Assembly: GCA_026936325.1 (NCBI GenBank)
Contig: JAPTHN010000010.1
Location: 47,590,650 to 47,654,649 of the forward strand
Direction of reading: 5' to 3'
Source: Platynereis dumerilii
Lineage: Eukaryota; Annelida; Polychaeta; Phyllodocida; Nereididae
Length of the DNA stretch: 64,000 nt
Of this stretch, positions 21,909 to 35,400 are shown one piece after another (the stretch's first letter is position 1; each line of letters opens with the position of its first letter). A model generated the notes under the pieces. That model was not told where the DNA came from, did no database searches, and saw only the letters and a program-made list of their open reading frames with translations. The position numbers and the translations under genes were made by a program.

Positions 21909-23203
21909 CAAATACACTTCGACAATTACGATGGAACATACCATCAGTTGAGCAGGATCCTTGAAAATTACTCTTTGCAGAAATGGCATCCATATTAGAA
22001 TCCAATACTAATTGTAAATGTAATCCAAAATTGGTGAAAATCATAGAGTCCATCTGGTTCTATCCCCTAAAAGATGGTAATTGACCCAATCTGACTTGAT
22101 GGCACCTTCAACTGATGAATGGATTCCTTAACTGGATGGACCGAGAGAATGTGTTAGTAGGCGATTAATTGGTGTCTTGCAGTGCGAAAGGTTGAAAATC
22201 CCAGAAACCATCAGGGAACTTCCCTGAAGCAATCTCTTTAAAACTTAAAGGATTTTTTTCCAGAAGATTTTCCACATAAAATTCCAGGATTTCAAGAAAA
22301 TTGGTTGAAATAGTCCGAAAATTGATAACTAGGGATATTATACCATCCCTTAACGAGAGATTATAAATGATAGATATTGATATAACAGTATGATGAAATC
22401 ATAGGAATATGCCAAAAATGTATTGAATAACACGAAGAACCGTTCTAGAACGTCCTCTCAACTGAAGTTAACATTAATGAGTTTCATGTATGACGTATGA
22501 CAAATGACAGGCATATGATAAGACTATGACATATATATGATGAGCTATAGTACAGGAAAGACAATGTCGTTATGATAGACATGAATGTTGTGCCTACAGA
22601 TAGTTGAACTTGTGAGCAAGTAACATGTTTAACATAGGACGACAACAGAGTATGATAATATATGAAACACTCCTATGAGAGACTCAATTCTATGATCGTA
22701 GTGATACTCCTATCACTAGTCTATGACAAGTCTATGACAATTATATAATGATATATAATGATCTGATAATCACAAGTACTAAATAGTACGTTCAACTGCT
22801 TCATTGTATAGTATTGTAAGGTACTGTACATGTATACATTGTATGCACTGTATTCACACAGCGTACAAAGATATTGTATAGATAGAGTCTGATAGACAAT
22901 GGAGATGAGTTCAAGGGCTTTTTCACTGGCTATCACTTCAGAGATCCTTCTTCACTAGAAGACAATCCTTTTTCACCATTTTTTCGTTTGCTAAACAGCC
23001 AGAAGATGATATAGACAGACAACGGAGATGACTTTAAGATCGTTTCACTCGTTACCACTTCCCAAGTTCCGACAAAATGAAAAAAGACATTTTGATGAAA
23101 GTTGGATCACGTGAAGACTCCATTAAGAGGACCCTTCGATAACACATGATCCATGTTCACTAGTATACGATCCTTTTTCACCGTTTTCACCGTTTTTGCC
23201 ATT

Positions 23204-23472
23204 TCACTTCCTAAAAAGCCAGAAGATGATCACTTGGATGAGAAGAACGGCTCCCACGAGGAAGAGGTCTCGGCTGTTGGGAAGCATGGACATTTCCGAG
23301 TCGTGGTTCAACCTGCGGCTGACTAGGTTTAAGTGGCTCTGCATAGAAACAAGTCTCTCGTTCATCTGTTTCTGACTCTCGACCAACGGCTCAAGAGCTT
23401 TGCTGAAAGACAACACGTTCTTGCTGCTCGATCGACCTCCTCTGGATTTCCCGTCAAGTTTAGAGTCTCCAC
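23204..23472 (-). CDS. OSBPL8: OSBPL8 coding exon 19, membrane anchor and stop
   Basis: 269 nt, acceptor TTTTTGCAG; residues 861-949 then TGA (23206-23204). A predicted helix (LEPLVESQKQMNERLVSMQS) precedes the tail-anchor segment FLVGAVLLIQVIIFWLF and the terminal RK, matching the ORP5/8 ER anchor. Confidence 0.96.
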
Positions 23473-26400
23473 CTGCAAAAACAGAGACAAAAATAATGTT
23501 AGCCTCCACGTCGTTTTGTTTACACTTGGTCAAAATAAGTCATGACAAGTCTTGACAATCAGTATGAAATTCTGCTCCCTTAGATAGACAGATAGATATG
23601 GTAAGTGCAGTCGTGTAAGACCAGCACAATGATATTCCGTTAAATGATGAGTTCCAAATCATTTATTAGTCTCTTTAAACCACACAAAGCTAGCAGTTAT
23701 AAAAGTATTTTTTGAAAAAAAAAAAAAAGACGAAAATAGACATAAGACAATATTAAACGAAGCAATGAAAAAATTACACACAGAATGAGATTACAAAAAG
23801 AGGAAATATGAAAAAGCCAGAAGTCCATAGCTCACACAGAGACAATAAGTGACATTCAGTTTCTGATTTGGGCAGAGAGACATGTGTATCAGTAAAGAGT
23901 GAAAAATATTACACATAAACTTCAGTATCAGACCACAGGCAAAAGCATATCAGAGTGGTTTTTTTTCTTTACTTGTCATAGGTATATTCAAAGGCAACAC
24001 CCTCAAACAGAGGCGCTAACTTCATCTGGACAGAACAAAGGTCACTAGAGTATTCGGCCAATCAGAGCTGTTCTTTCAAATTTGAACTATGTAAGAACTT
24101 CTCTGATTGGCTGAGTTCAAAATTGACCTATTTTCGTCCAGATGAAGTTGGGAGGCTCAGTCAAGTGTGGTACATTTAAATATATACTAAGAGACACAAA
24201 AACAATTCTCTATTTAGGCTTGTACGTGCGATCAGACTTGAGAAAAAGAGAAGGATAGAAAAGAGACGAGACACACCAGACGATGACCCACTGTATATGA
24301 AGGCCGTCTCCTCGATGTCCGGATCAGGCGTCGAACTACCGCTCTCTTGAACGACGGGCGCCATTTTGTTCATGTGCTTCAAGGAAGATCTTTTGATTCG
24401 AGCAACGCGGGCACTGTCTATGGACGATTTCCGAGCAAGCCCTGATCCAGGCTCGTCTACGTTCGTGATGCTCGTAGTACGGACGACTGGAGTGCGATGC
24501 CTCGTTTTGGTTGTGACGATGTAGTCGTGTTCATACTGTAGAAGGTCATTCATGGGATCCCAAGGTCGTAAGCTGCAAAAAAGAAAATGCATAGATCTTC
24601 GTAAAAATTTGATGCTAACAGTCTCTGTCCCCAGGCGAATATGTTTGGTATGTTGATCAAAGGAAGCGCTCTATTGATTAGACACTCACGCCACCTTGTG
24701 GTAACTGTACTTCTTATTTCTCAGGCATACAGAGAAATAAGACGATTGGAACTTCACTAATCTGATAATAACCCAAAACCTACCCGTGGTACATAACGAA
24801 AGTTCATATAGCAGGCAGCATGACACAGGCCAAGCAGATACCATCTGCCCCACCTACAGGCCTATAACCACATCACAGCGAAGAGCATGTCATGGCTGTC
24901 CACAGAGTCAAAGTAGTACAGAGAGTCAAAGCAGTAAATTAATTAAATCAAATTGAAACCAACCAAATGTCGAACATGTAACCAACTTGAGGCAATTTCC
25001 TGATGAATCTCTCGAACACTGATCCCATTTCTACACAGAAGACAACTGACCAGCCCAACTCCTGTTTCTGGCTGACCTCAATATGTATGACATAATATTT
25101 CACCATTTTATTTGCTGTATCTAATTGAAAAGAAATTCTTACAAAAAACTTCCTAACAGCTGCACTTAAAGCATGTAAACATGACGTAGTATGGAGAGAA
25201 ATTATAAATATATCTATCCCCAACTGTCTATCTCCAATCTCCAACAATGAAGAATATAAATCCCAGCTGTTACGGAAAAGTTGATCACCATCATTGGAAC
25301 ACATGTAGTTCGCAGTGATTGAAATCATAAATGAAGAGGACATGAAAATCAGATTTATATTTGCAGATTGCCAAAATTAGTTCCCTTCTGAATACTAAAA
25401 TCAAAATGATAAGCAATGATTTTATTGGTGCAACTGACGATTAAGACTTGTTTCAGACTAATTAACCTTGACAAGCAATTGTGACTGGCAACAAAGCTAG
25501 CCTACTTAAATTAAACTGATGATCATAACTTTCTTGTTTATAACTTCAGTCCAACCTGTGTACCACTGGCAAATCTCAGAAAGATAATTTCTTTTTTGAG
25601 AAAAACTCTTTGCCTCAATCTGCAATTAAAACATACCTGGGATCTTTCCTGTTATTGTGAAATACGTCATCGTCACTTGAGTCATGTGACAGACCACTGC
25701 TGTCTCTCGTATCCAGAGCAGATAGAGAGTAAATCCTGTCTCTCAAGAATTGGCTGTGACTCTTGTAAAACCAACTGTTGTACATCCTGATTGATATATT
25801 TCTAGCTCTCTTAGATATTTTTCTTCGCAAGTAATCTTTCTCAGTTGTCAATCCATGAATTAATTGCACAATGAATTAAAATGTAGCAATGAAATGGTAG
25901 ATATTGACTATATCAATGCTTCAACAATGTTCATAAGTCACTTGTTAATTGATGTTTGTCAAATTCAGTAAAGCTTTTGACTCCACCAATCTTTTGACAA
26001 TGTTCACAAATAATATCGCAATGTCAAATGCTTTACAAAGATCCACTTATATTGATTAAGATCCCACGGTATTCAAGATTAAACAGTGAGTTCATATGCA
26101 CTGCAAAGTCTAAACCAAAATTGTTCTGCATGACTGGTTTTTCTCTCCCATTCAACATATCTCAGACAGACATAAGTTCCAATAAACTGATCACGGTCAA
26201 TCGAGTGGAACAACTCTCATGGTAACTGCTACTGCTCACAGGTCAAGTCAAGGCTTGTTTTTCATTTTGATAAATCAATAACTGAAGATATGAGCCCTAA
26301 CACCGCCCAAAAATGACTATGCTGACATAATAATTTAACAATTATGATACACACATATTATTATTACTTATGACATTACATAACCAGATTTCTGCAGTAA

Positions 26401-29400
26401 TCAATACCAGAAGCTAAGATACCGAAATCAATATAACTCCCAATTTAAAACGCCAAGTAAGCCTGTTCTTTTTGGGTTACACCAGGAGCATAGAACACTG
26501 AGTACAAGACACCCTCTAACTTTACGTCATATCTATCATATCTATTGAGTACTTACTCAGCGTATTTGTAGACCCAGTCGAGCGTAATTGGATCTCGTTC
26601 AAAATTCCTCGGATTCCACTCCTCCATTTTGGCTTTCCTCTCCCTGGCCCCTTTCCTCTGGGCTTCTTCCAAGATGTGTTTCTCCTCCGTGGCTGCGTTT
26701 TGGTCGCCAGCGTTGATCGCAGCACTCACGTTGCGCCATAACCTGGGGAAGGAATGATTATCCTTAAGATAAATTTGTAAGTTTATTTTTCATGGATAGT
26801 TGCCTGTCAATGAGCTTTGCAAGTTCTGATGAATACATGATTGCCATTAAATCCTAAATAAACTGCACATACCTTTCAGACTCGTGTTCAAGTTGCAGTT
26901 CGGCAGGAACCGTGAATCTTTTCAATCGTCCTGTCTTGACTTCAGGCGTGGGGTTCCAAAATAGACTGGTCTCCTAATGGATGAAGCAATTTTTAAAATT
27001 AATAATACAATACAATAATTAATTTTCAATATTTTCAAAATCTGCACACTTTTTAAAAAAAACGCTATAAATTACTCCATGAACGTCTAAGGTGAATCTT
27101 GTCATCTGCTATATTTTTTTATACACTTCACTGACAAACTTAAGCATTTGCAAAAGATGAACAGTCGAAGAACAATAAACTGAGTAATGAGTGCGGTCAA
27201 AATTATTACAAATACTGTGAGCTACTGTGCATCAATATCATTTACCAGAACATCTTCATTTTAATACCACAGGGGTCTGCATCTGGCCTGCCACCTCGAA
27301 GATATTACACCAGAGCAGAATCAGATCTACCAGACCACTACACCTAGTGACTATAAATTGCACTAACGTAGAAGCAGCTCTACAGGCTCTAGACTCGGCA
27401 CTCAAGAAAATTACAACAACGACATTATCATACCCCCGTAAGTTTCTCCTTGATGTAGATCTCTTGGTCCCATTTCCCCTCAATTGTGGATAACGTTTCA
27501 CTTCCAAGTTTGAATTTCCCTGTGATTTTGTTGGAGGCCTCTCCACTGCCGAAAAACGGCTGAAAAATAAATGCATAAAATAAAAGTTAAAACACAGAAT
27601 TCCACAAAAATCCAACTAAGAAATACAGCTGAAAGTTCACATTACCAATATAAAGTATGTATCACAAACTACACAAATTATTGAGGATCACAGTTACAAA
27701 GGCACTCGCTCATATTTCCAAAATACATAATTCCTAATTTCCTATTAATATTATATCAATAGGGAAGCAACTAAGAATTTTCTCTTAAATTAATTTGATG
27801 TCAGATCAGGCAGAAATCATCGCACAATTTCCATAATTTCGAAGAACCTAAAAAATTCTTATTCAGAAGTCAATGTCAGAATCTGTTGTCAAATTAAGGA
27901 ATCAATTTATCACAATTGGAAAATAATTTATAAATTGGGAAATGTAATTAAAAAAGTAATATAAAACCAATTACGCAACTTAATGGGAGCTAATTCAAAA
28001 TCCAATTAAAACATTCACCTTCAATTTGAATTCAAGGTCAGTGTGGTATCCCGTCTTCTCGCATTCAATGGACACTTTGCCTCCCAGTTCCATGGTCAGC
28101 GTGCCTACCATAATACCTGCAATAAACAAATCACAGAAATCAGAGAATAAAATTGCAATGCTGTGAGCGAAAAGCAAGTTATGAAGCTTAAGAAGGACCT
28201 CAAATTTACATCATTACAAATTGGCTTTTCTGCAGATCATATTAAACCTACGTCACTTGGTTCTCTCATTAAAAATTATATATCTTCTCTTTATTACATT
28301 TGCAAAACTCGGAAAAAACTTGGATCTCACAAAGGAACAGAATGATGCACACACAAGACATTATGACGTTACTACTACAGTCAGAAGAATATATGTCTCT
28401 GATAAAATGCTGAGTTGTTTTGAAGACATGAATATAAGTTAACACACATCTGAAAAATGTACTATTGGGAATTCTAATCAAGAGCAGATTTTTGGCAATT
28501 GTGTGCAAGAATCATGTGTGGATTCTAGATTTTTCATCTTCATGTCAAACTTGGCAATGCCTCATCCTTTCTAATAAACACCCTATCACAAAAGATATCA
28601 TGCTATCAAGAATGGGATCTGAACTCCTTTCTGACACAGTTCAACATCTCAAGGCACAACATACCTTTGCAGTGAGCGTAGGGCATGGAAATGAGATAAT
28701 CTTCTCCTCTCTTCAAGAGAGTCATCCGGCCCACTCCATCCATGATGGCGGACACCGAATTACCTGTGAGCAAAAATTAGGATGTTTAAGAATATTGTAC
28801 TGAACATTATTAAAGTAAAACCAATATTGAACATTATTCAAGCCTGTGAAGATATCTAATACATTACCATTAAATTGTTATCAAATATATTCTTTGAACA
28901 GTGATCACTGTCAAATTAACCAATATAATAGCCTGTGGAGTTCATCCACATCTGCATTATTACTGCTGCGCCTGTCTACACTTAGACTTGACTTATTACA
29001 TCATTTATAAGTGATACAAGAAAGTATGTCACCTCAGCTTATAAGAAAGCTACTGACCATAAAATTTTGACTTTGCAAGAACGCTGCCGCTAATACTGAA
29101 TCCATCTTGGCGGTTGGTGACGAAGAAGGCAGAAACTGGGGGGTGATGAGAGACCTGAAACAAGGAATGAATTAAATCATTTTCAAAATGTGACAATCTG
29201 AGGAAAAGTCATTGATCTGCATGAATATGAGATAATGAAGACACACGCTTAATCCTGGAAGTCTAGTCTTAATTTTTCTCCAGTATAATAATAAACGATT
29301 GATAAGTAAAGAAAAGACTCTTATTAGGCTCAGGCCTGTGCTCAAGATTAAATCAACTTTAATCGACTTGGCTATTCTTTACACTTACCTGCTCAGCAAT

Positions 29401-32400
29401 GAAAAAAGTGCGACTATTTGTCCCAGGGTGCTTCCAGTTGCAGCGAAACGTCTCGCCCAAGATGGGATTGTAGGGCTTCTTCAGACCCTGGATGGATATA
29501 AATAGACACAAGTCAAATAAGATGAATTGGCTAAACAACACTTATATATATATATAGGCCTATATGTAATGCAAAATCCCAAACACACGATAAAATTTAA
29601 AAAATGCAGATATTCAGGCTATTTCTTGGATATTTATGAAATTGTAAATCTGAAAAATGTGAAAACATACCTTTGGCTTTTTGTAGAAGCCTGAGAGATA
29701 CCATCGCACAATGGATTTCATTCTGGAGTAGGGGTCTTCGTCTAATACAGCTCTGAAAAGGAAAAGCAAAGGACGTTACCAGAACTATCAAGCAAAGGGG
29801 CTAACTACCATTATTGTCATGATAAAAAGGGCACTTCACAATGAACTTTTGAAGCAAACTAATGATTTTTTTTAATCATGCAGGCAATGCAACAATATAA
29901 AGAGGCTGTTAAATTAATTCAGTCATCTCAAATAGAAGAGTGAGGACGCGTCAATTGAGATATTTAAAGGAAGCGAACTGAGACTTTAAACATGTTCAAT
30001 GAATATTTAAAAACCTATCCCTGAAGCGCAAGTGAGCAACACAAGATAATCTCTATTTCTCACTAAAAAAAAACCAATCAAACCAGAACTTAAAGGACCA
30101 CACTCATGCACTTTTTTTATTTGATCTATAAATCAAAGCTTATTTTTTATATGCATTGACACAGTCATTCATAAATTTATGCAAACGAAAGTCAATTAAA
30201 TCAAATATTGATCCTCAATCTTTGGCCTGAGAGATGGCACAATTAAAAGCGACCCCTTGTGAACTATTGGCAAGGTGCCACGTCAGGCTGGGCAAAAAGT
30301 AAACAAAATGGCAATTAATACAATGCAAGAGAGGGCAGCAGTTTACAGTGGATGACCGTTAGAGACCAAAAGACACAGGTATAATTGCCATCCATGATTG
30401 CATGGTCAGTGGTCACCATGACTGTGGGCTTGAGGGAGTGAGGGGGGCCACCCAGCCTTACGTCATGGATATGAAATGAGCCAGGTGACTGGCAGCCCAT
30501 GAAGAAGGTCCAGAACCACAATTTCACAGGTCCTTTGCGAAGTGGACACTTTTGCAAAAAATTGTTTAACTATCTTAGTGTGCTTATAAGACTCAATTTT
30601 AGCAATGGAAGGTGTTTTTATTGAAAGTCGGGATTTGATGAGTGTTTGCCTTTAAACAATGCCTTTTACTTTATCTCTAATAATTATCTCATTACCAAGT
30701 CCAAACATACAGAGTTCATACATGATTAATATACTAACTTTGCAAGGAAGTCAGCGTGATAATAATAGTCGGAAAGCTTGTCGAGGAACGACCGAGGTTC
30801 CAGAATGAAGGTTGGAAGAACGACTTTGGAGAGGTCCATTCCGGGACGGACCTGTTTGACTAGGGACCAGATCAGACTCTTGTTCTCATCTTCGACGACC
30901 TCTGTTTGGCATTCGTCTCCTTGCTAGAAAACAAAAGGTACAGGTGCAGATGAATATTGATTAACTGAGCCATAATTCAACAAATAAATTAGTTATAATT
31001 AGATATTTTAACATATATTAATGTCTCTTTTGCCATTAAACTCAAACCACCATTGGTGGATGTATGGATGATTGGGGTCTTACGTGCTGTATTTATGCAC
31101 TTGATAGGCAAATTAGGACAGGAGGACGACACAAACCACCAATTGTTCAAGAGTTACTACAAAACGGTAGGAAACTACAAAACGCGTATGGTAAATTTTC
31201 ATGTAAGTCATTATCTATCTATTTTATTCAAAGTACCAAGGTACAAAAACATGTTTTAAAATAACACACGAAAACAGAAATAAATCAACATTAAACTGAA
31301 ACAAAGTAAAACTAAGAGATAAAATTAATTGAAATAAAATATATATATACCCAATATGGTTGGTAATACTACACAAGTAAAAATAATAATATCATAAATT
31401 TGACGTTGACCTAACAACCATGGGTCAGCGACATGAGTGTTTTTTATTAAGCATGAAAAGAGGCATGATCTTTAACATTTTTAATTGACTTCAATCAAAA
31501 ACAAGCATGGTATTTAAAGCAAGAAAAAGAGCACAAAAGAGGGGAGGAAAAGATGAAATGATACGCTCTCTCCAGTTCACAGAGCTTGAGAGATCAGCAA
31601 ATGAAAATAATAAAAATTCCAGTAATTCTAAATGTAATCAGCACGCACCTGCCCTAATTCCTCGACCTCATTTTCCAAGTAAGGCGTCTCTATCGGCTGT
31701 AAGTCGTCGTTGAATCTTTCCGTTATTTCTTCTTCCTCTTCGTCCGATCTCTCTTCCGTGTCGGAATTTTCACTCCTCTCGCTTCTGTCGTCCAAGATCT
31801 CCTCTCTGTCCGTCTTGCATTCATCATCTGGAGACACAGATAGACAAATTGAGTGAGTCTCACAGAGAAATAGTATTATTTGATTGATCAGACCACAGAG
31901 CAGCACATTTTATGCTTGCATAGATAATAAGAGACGAAATTACACATATTTGGATAAACTTCCATTTATGATAAGAGTTAAGAATACTGATATGCAATAT
32001 CTTTACTCTGTCCACCTTGGATTTATTATGCGATGACAAAGATAGAAAAATTATAGAGTTGCATCATAGGGGATTAATGCAGTGAAACGTAGGCTCAGAT
32101 TCACTGTAAAAATACAGCGAATACATATACAGCCGTTAAATATCCATGTACTGTATAGTTAATAAACAAAACAGAATAGCATTTCAAACATCGGAGTATT
32201 TACACTATTTACAGAAAAATCGTACATTGACATCATGAAGAAACTTACTTCATATCAAGTCATTTTGCACAAATTATAATTATTATACAAGCAAGTGTGT
32301 AAGAAGGCAAGCCTATGGTATCTATTAAATGAAAGGCAATTTATAACTGAGTAGCAGTCATCATTTTTGAAATATTCAATTATATATGCCTATATTACAG

Positions 32401-35400
32401 ACAGCTATTTTCAAATCAATCTGATAAAGCATGGTGTGTATAATACTACCGCAGCAAAGGCATGTGCATTTGATGAATCAATCAATGAACAAATCAAGTC
32501 TATCATTCACCAATCAATCAATCAATTAATCCGTCATTGCATCACATATTCTTGTTTTCGAACAGCACAAGCCATGCATTGCGATTTCAACATACAATAA
32601 AATCACCACAACACAAATCACAAGCTGCCCTCACAATTTAATATACAGAAGCAATCATCAGATGATTATGATGATTATGCAAAACGTTAAGATACATCTT
32701 ATAAATAAATTCTTAATTACCCCCGACCCCTCTGAAGTGTCGCTCACAGTCACTCTCATTCATGTTCTCCGTTGCGGACCCTCGGTATGGACTCAGTAGC
32801 ATCTGGTCCACTTGGCTGAGAGACACCTGGTCCAGCGGGGTACCTCCTGAGTCTCTGTCTTTCGTCATCGTCCGCATCAAGAGACTGGAACAGCGCATCA
32901 CTAACTCCAGGGCGTCCATCCAACACTTGCCTGTAAAATACAATGCACAATAGTTAGACAGGTTTCCATAATAATTATTAGTTACAGCTTATCAATTAGC
33001 AACATAGCATCTGGCAATGATGAGATTCGATCTAACACCAAGACAGACTAAAAAGCCAGTCCGTACGTAAAAGACAGTCAGTGACTGAGTGAGGTAGCGG
33101 ACTGTCTAAGTTAAATTCGAAGTCTATTCAAAAGTGGAATCCAGATCATAATCGAAGATCGTAATAGGCAGAATTGCAAGCTGAACTAGGTACTCTGCAA
33201 TAAGCGCAGATTTTAGATGGATCATTGAATCATCATTCTCCAGTCCACCATTTGTAACCTGCTCCCTCTGAGTGCCGATGAGTTGTATCTAGCCTGACGC
33301 TTGCTGGCAAATGTTACGCAGAATAACCAAGGATTGGCTCAATTAATTACAAACTGTTTCACCATGAATCAAAACAATAATTAACTCTACAACATGTAAC
33401 AACTGAGAGCATCCATCCATCGCTTGCCAGAAACTCCCAATAGGTCCTGTCTAGTTATGTGAAATCTTGATATCAATTAAAATTGTTAAGTAAGCAGCTT
33501 TGCTGATCAACATACCAATCAGCAACTCAGCATGAACTAATTAAAATATTTTTCTAACAGCAGTTATCATCAGTCGATGTTGTAGTAACAGCATGCCCAT
33601 TCAATGACTACTTGAAATGAAGAATATTCAGGGTAGGATTATTTAAAAATAATACTAGAATTCGTAAAATTGATTGCTGCGAAACTTCCAATGCATTTTT
33701 GCACAAAACCTTAAGACTTTGAACATTAGTCCTCCTTTCGATAAAGAATTAGCATCAATTCAATGCTCATAAAAATCATTTAGCCAGCTCAATAATTGGT
33801 AAGAAATGATTGAATAACCTCATAAACCAATTTACTAATTAACTCCAGAAGTCAAAATCCAGATTTAAATCCTTCATTTCTCACATATTCACCACATTAA
33901 CAGGTTGAAATATCAACTCTCATAACACTTTAGAAATCCTTGATTAAAACTGACAATCCAGTGATTCTACTGAACCAAACTTAGCAGACCGAGCAAGGAG
34001 CACTACCGTTAAGCCCAAAATTAAATTACAGACTGATTAAATAGAACAATTAATAATGTCAATCTGATTAAACATTGTAATCCAAATTTACTGAAAGTTA
34101 ATCTGTTGGAAGCTTGTGAAATTAACTTTATCAATTAGATTTAAAACAAGAATCCGCGGATTCAAAACCGACCTAGCGCAATGAAATTGAAGGTGCCATT
34201 GCTTAAACCACTGAGCAACTGATATTGGAAGATAGGAGAAATAGTTGATTGGAAGATGCTAGACTATTAGTTTAGAATCAATGCAGTTTGAACAGATTTC
34301 CAAAAAAAAGGAAAGATGGCTGCCAAAATGGCCGCCATCTTGGATTTCTCGACATGTTCCTCATCCATACCCACAGGCCATACCTGTACTAAATTTCATA
34401 ACTGTAAGTGAAATATTAAGGTCACAATGGTCAGTTCAAGAATGACGAAAGATGGCTGCCAAAATGGCTGCCACAAAGTCGCTGCCATCTTGGATTTCTC
34501 AACATGTTCCCGACTGATACCCACAGCCCCATACCTGATCCAAATTTCATAAGTCTAAGCAAAATATTGAGGTCACAATGGGCAGTTCAAGAAATGAGAA
34601 AGATTGCTGCCAAAATGGCGCCATCTTGGATTTCTCAACACGTTCCTGATCCATACCCACAGGCCCATACCTGTACCAAATTTCATAACTCTAAGAGAAA
34701 TATTGAGGTCACAATGAGGAGTTCAATAAATGAAAAAAAAATGGCTGCCAAAATGGCCACCACAAAATGGCCGCCATCTTGGAATCTTGACATGTTCCCA
34801 ATCCATACCCAGAGTTCCATACCTGTACCAAATGTCATAACTGTAAGTGAAATATTAAGGTCACAATGGGCAGCTCAAGAATGAAGAACGATGGCTGCCA
34901 AAATGGCCATCACAAAATGGCCGCCATCTTGGATTTCTCCACATCATACCAAGAGTTCCATACTTGTACCAAATTTCATAATTATAAGTGAAATATAAAT
35001 GTCACAATGGGCAATTCAAAAATGAAGAAAGATGGCTGCCAAAATGGCCGCCAAAATGGCAGCCATCTTGGATTTCTCGACATGTCCCCGATCCATACCC
35101 ATAGTACCATACCTGTACCAAATTTCGTTACTCTTAAGTTGAAAACTAAGGTCACAAATGGACTTTTACATACATGTTGACAAGAAATGTTGACATGGGC
35201 ACATAGACATGGTTTACATGAGTCCCCTTTCACTACCCACCCCTCTCTAATAACCGACGTTAGGTCGGTTAAAAATCTAATAGCCTTTTTTTAACAGGAT
35301 ACCCATAGTACCATACCTGTACCAAATTTCATTACTCTAAGTTGAAAACTAAGGTCACAAATGGACTTTTACACACATGTTGACAAGAAATGTTGACATG

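Larger units (their letters stand above)
17681..23203 (-). other. Repeat-poor AT-rich region; probable OSBPL8 3' UTR and intergenic spacer
   Basis: 5.5 kb downstream of the OSBPL8 stop with no supported frame and none of the SINE/LINE/MITE families seen elsewhere. Minus-strand AATAAA candidates lie near 21809 and 17874 (the latter followed by T-rich sequence). Human OSBPL8 has a long 3' UTR, so part of this interval is probably transcribed. Small tandem repeats are listed separately. The transcript end cannot be fixed from sequence. Confidence 0.45.

Noticed and set aside
25741-25869. Upstream extension of the cassette-exon frame (MQLIHGLTTEKDY...)
   Set aside because: Would need a start inside the intron; the acceptor at 25736-25740 with matching phase explains the frame better.
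26522-26725. 67-codon minus frame over OSBPL8 exon 17
   Set aside because: Wrong frame; the true frame reads LWRNVSAAINAGDQ and joins the neighbouring exons in phase.
34504-34884. 126-codon plus frame across the YY1-like array
   Set aside because: Tandem-repeat frame inside an OSBPL8 intron, not conserved between units.
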